Below are positions 61,760-64,000 of a stretch of 64,000 nt of DNA, in pieces (the stretch's first letter is position 1; each line of letters opens with the position of its first letter). This stretch comes from Synchiropus splendidus (taxonomy: Eukaryota; Chordata; Actinopteri; Syngnathiformes; Callionymidae), in NCBI RefSeq assembly GCF_027744825.2, contig NW_026527056.1, positions 496,001-560,000 of the forward strand, written 5' to 3'. The notes beneath the pieces were generated by a model. The model ran no database searches and was not told the DNA's origin. It saw only the letters and a program-made list of their open reading frames with translations. Both the position numbers and the translations under genes were made by a program.

Positions 61760-63451
61760 AAAAGCGTTTTTACGCATTGTGCCATAACTTTTCAGGGAAG
61801 CTTCAGAACATGAAATTTTAACCTCCCACTATAGCAGAAAGGGTCTTTCTAGTAGGTGCACATCAAATCTAAGCTCTCTGAAGTGTTTTTCGAAAGTTAT
61901 CAACACTTTTATGTTTGGCGTTCCGAAACCCACCTTATCTCAGGCTGAAAAGCGTTTTTGTGCATTGTGCCATAACTTTTCAGGGAAGCTTCAGAACATG
62001 AAATTTTAACCTCCCACTATAGCAGAAAGGGTCTTTCTAGTAGTTGCACATCAAATCTAAACTGTCTGAAGTGTTTTTCCAAAGTTATTAACACTTTTAT
62101 GTTTGGCGTTCCGAAACCCACCTTATCTCAGGCTGAAAAGCGTTTTTGTGCATTGTGCCATAACTTTTCAGGGAAGCTTCAGAACATGAAATTTTAACCT
62201 CCCACTATAGCAGAAAGGGTCTTTCTAGTAGTTGCACATCAAATCTAAACTGTCTGAAGTGTTTTTCCAAAGTTATCAACACTTTTATGTTTGGCGTTCC
62301 GAAACCCACCTTATCTCAGGCTGAAAAGCGTTTTTGTGCATTGTGCCATAACTTTTCAGGGAAGCTTCAGAACATGAAATTTTAACCTCCCACTATAGCA
62401 GAAAGGGTCTTTCTAGTAGTTGCACATCAAATCTAAGCTGTCTGAAGTGTTTTTCAAAAGTTATCAACACTTTTATGTTTGGCGTTCCGAAACCCACCTT
62501 ATCTCAGGCTGAAAAGCGTTTTTGTGCATTGTGCCATAACTTTTCAGGAAAGCTTCAGAACATGAAATTTTAACCTCCCACTATAGCAGAAAGGGTCTTT
62601 CTAGTAGTTGCACATCAAATCTAAACTGTCTGAAGTGTTTTTCCAAAGTTATCAACACTTTTATGTTTGGCGTTCCGAAACCCACCTTATCTCAGGCTGA
62701 AAAGCGTTTTTGTGCATTGTGCCATAACTTTTCAGGGAAGCTTCAGAACATGAAATTTTAACCTCCCACTATAGCAGAAAGGGTCTTTCTAGTAGTTGCA
62801 CATCAAATCTAAGCTGTCTGAAGTGTTTTTCAAAAGTTATCAACAGTTTTATGTTTGGCGTTCCGAAACCCACCTTATCTCAGGCTGAAAAGCGTTTTTG
62901 TGCATTGTGCCATAACTTTTCAGGAAAGCTTCAGAACATGAAATTTTAACCTCCCACTATAGCAGAAAGGGTCTTTCTAGTAGTTGCACATCAAATCTAA
63001 ACTGTCTGAAGTGTTTTTCCAAAGTTATCAACACTTTTATGTTTGGCGTTCCGAAACCCACCTTATCTCAGGCTGAAAAGCGTTTTTGTGCATTGTGCCA
63101 TAACTTTTCAGGGAAGCTTCAGAACATGAAATTTTAACCTCCCACTATAGCAGAAAGGGTCTTTCTAGTAGTTGCACATCAAATCTAAGCTGTCTGAAGT
63201 GTTTTTCCAAAGTTATCAACACTTTTATGTTTGGCGTTCCGAAACCCACCTTATCTCAGGCTGAAAAGCGTTTTTACGCATTGTGCCATAACTTTTCAGG
63301 GAAGCTTCAGAACATGAAATTTTAACCTCCCACTATAGCAGAAAGGGTCTTTCTAGTAGGTGCACATCAAATCTAAGCTCTCTGAAGTGTTTTTCGAAAG
63401 TTATCAACACTTTTATGTTTGGCGTTCCGAAACCCACCTTATCTCAGGCTG
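61760..63451 (+). repeat. Block H, copy 2 (nine monomers)
   Basis: Same nine-monomer order as 58942-60631. Its sixth monomer carries CAACAG, which copy 1 lacks but the spacer monomer at 61384 has, so a local conversion after duplication is likely. Confidence 0.83.
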
Positions 63452-64000
63452 AAAAGCGTTTTTGTGCATTGTGCCATAACTTTTCAGGGAAGCTTCAGAA
63501 CATGAAATTTTAACCTGCCACTATAGCAGAAAGGGTCTTTCTAGTAGTTGCACATCAAATCTAAACTGTCTGAAGTGTTTTTCCAAAGTTATTAACACTT
63601 TTATGTTTGGCGTTCCGAAACCCACCTTATCTCAGGCTGAAAAGCGTTTTTGTGCATTGTGCCATAACTTTTCAGGGAAGCTTCAGAACATGAAATTTTA
63701 ACCTCCCACTATAGCAGAAAGGGTCTTTCTAGTAGTTGCACATCAAATCTAAACTGTCTGAAGTGTTTTTCCAAAGTTATTAACACTTTTATGTTTGGCG
63801 TTCCGAAACCCACCTTATCTCAGGCTGAAAAGCGTTTTTGTGCATTGTGCCATAACTTTTCAGGGAAGCTTCAGAACATGAAATTTTAACCTCCCACTAT
63901 AGCAGAAAGGGTCTTTCTAGTAGTTGCACATCAAATCTAAACTGTCTGAAGTGTTTTTCCAAAGTTATCAACACTTTTATGTTTGGCGTTCCGAAACCCA
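63452..64000 (+). repeat. Array end of window, last monomer partial
   Basis: Three monomers, the last (63828-64000) cut at 173 of 188 bases by the window edge. The one at 63452 has CCTGCC after a c1 monomer, the same pairing as at 8461-8711, 11046-11296 and 12691-12941. The array evidently continues past the window. Confidence 0.9.

Larger units (their letters stand above)
1..64000 (+). repeat. 188-bp satellite DNA array, continuous across window
   Basis: AAAAGCG recurs every 188 bases from base 1 to 63828, always in the same orientation. Register changes only at two 47-bp deletions, one +3 and one -2 event, and these four predict the phase of the last monomer exactly. That makes 340 consecutive monomers plus a partial one. 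Copies differ mostly by single-base substitutions at a small set of recurring sites. The monomer is about 38% G+C. Its length is close to one nucleosome plus linker, typical of centromeric or pericentromeric satellites in animals and plants. No flanking unique DNA is present, so chromosome position and species cannot be judged. Every stretch without a gene in this window is this array. Confidence 0.99.

Noticed and set aside
1..64000. CRISPR array
   Set aside because: The whole 188-bp period is conserved. There are no short repeats separated by unique spacers and no cas genes.
1..64000. Embedded transposon, tRNA, rRNA or other unique gene
   Set aside because: The 188-bp register is unbroken apart from four small indels, leaving no room for any inserted element.

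Overview
The whole 64 kb window is a single tandem satellite DNA array. A 188-bp monomer (about 38% G+C) repeats head to tail on one strand from base 1 to base 64000. This gives 340 consecutive copies plus a 173-bp partial copy (63828-64000). I found no unique sequence, no inverted copies, no transposon, no RNA gene and no credible protein gene. Only four net length changes break the register: two identical 47-bp deletions (junctions 9382/9383 and 11967/11968), a +3 bp change near 42390 and a -2 bp change near 59465. This points to constitutive heterochromatin of a eukaryote, quite possibly a centromere: the unit is nucleosome-sized, homogenised and arranged in higher-order repeats. Neither the species nor a named satellite family can be assigned from the sequence alone.

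Phase used throughout: monomer position 1 is the first A of AAAAGCG (window bases 1, 189, 377 ...). Most copy-to-copy variation sits at a few diagnostic sites: 13-14 (GT or AC), 38 (G or A), 97 (T or G), 114 (A or G), 117 (G or C), 133 (C, A, G or T) and 142 (C or T). Combinations define five common classes: c1 = AC13-14, G97, G114, C117, G133; c2 = GT, A114, C133, T142; c3 = GT, G38, A114, C133, C142; c4 = GT, G38, G114, A133; c5 = GT, A38, A114, C133, C142. The order c1-c2-c3-c4-c5 makes a 940-bp pentameric higher-order repeat. It is cleanest as four back-to-back units at 38071-41830 and recurs singly at 189-1128, 4325-5264, 7521-8460 and 23783-24722, and without one marker at 58002-59879.

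Layout. 1-8.65 kb: three copies of one block with offsets of 22 and 39 monomers. 8.46-12.9 kb: a block carrying the 47-bp deletion, duplicated at an offset of 2585 bp. 12.1-18.5 kb: a block duplicated at 21 monomers, shifting to 20 after the gain or loss of one monomer, with a 4-monomer duplication between. 18.3-23.6 kb: adjacent 13- and 15-monomer copies differing by a two-monomer insertion. 26.4-33.5 kb: a 9-monomer (1692 bp) higher-order repeat inside a 14-monomer duplication. 33.7-38.0 kb: mixed block. 38.1-41.8 kb: pentamers. 42.6-48.6 kb: a distant second copy of the 26-35 kb material plus an 8-monomer tandem duplication. 48.6-50.1 kb: scrambled chimeric zone. 50.1-55.0 kb: 15-monomer duplication. 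55.9-57.8 kb: two variant pentamers. 58.9-63.5 kb: a 9-monomer stretch duplicated 15 monomers away, ending in sequence like that at 8.5-12 kb.

Nothing here acts as an operon or pathway. The biology lies in the repeat itself: layered unequal exchange and gene conversion, a monomer with conserved inverted repeats, and CpG sites that are largely retained. Variants were read by eye; identities and exact block edges were not computed.
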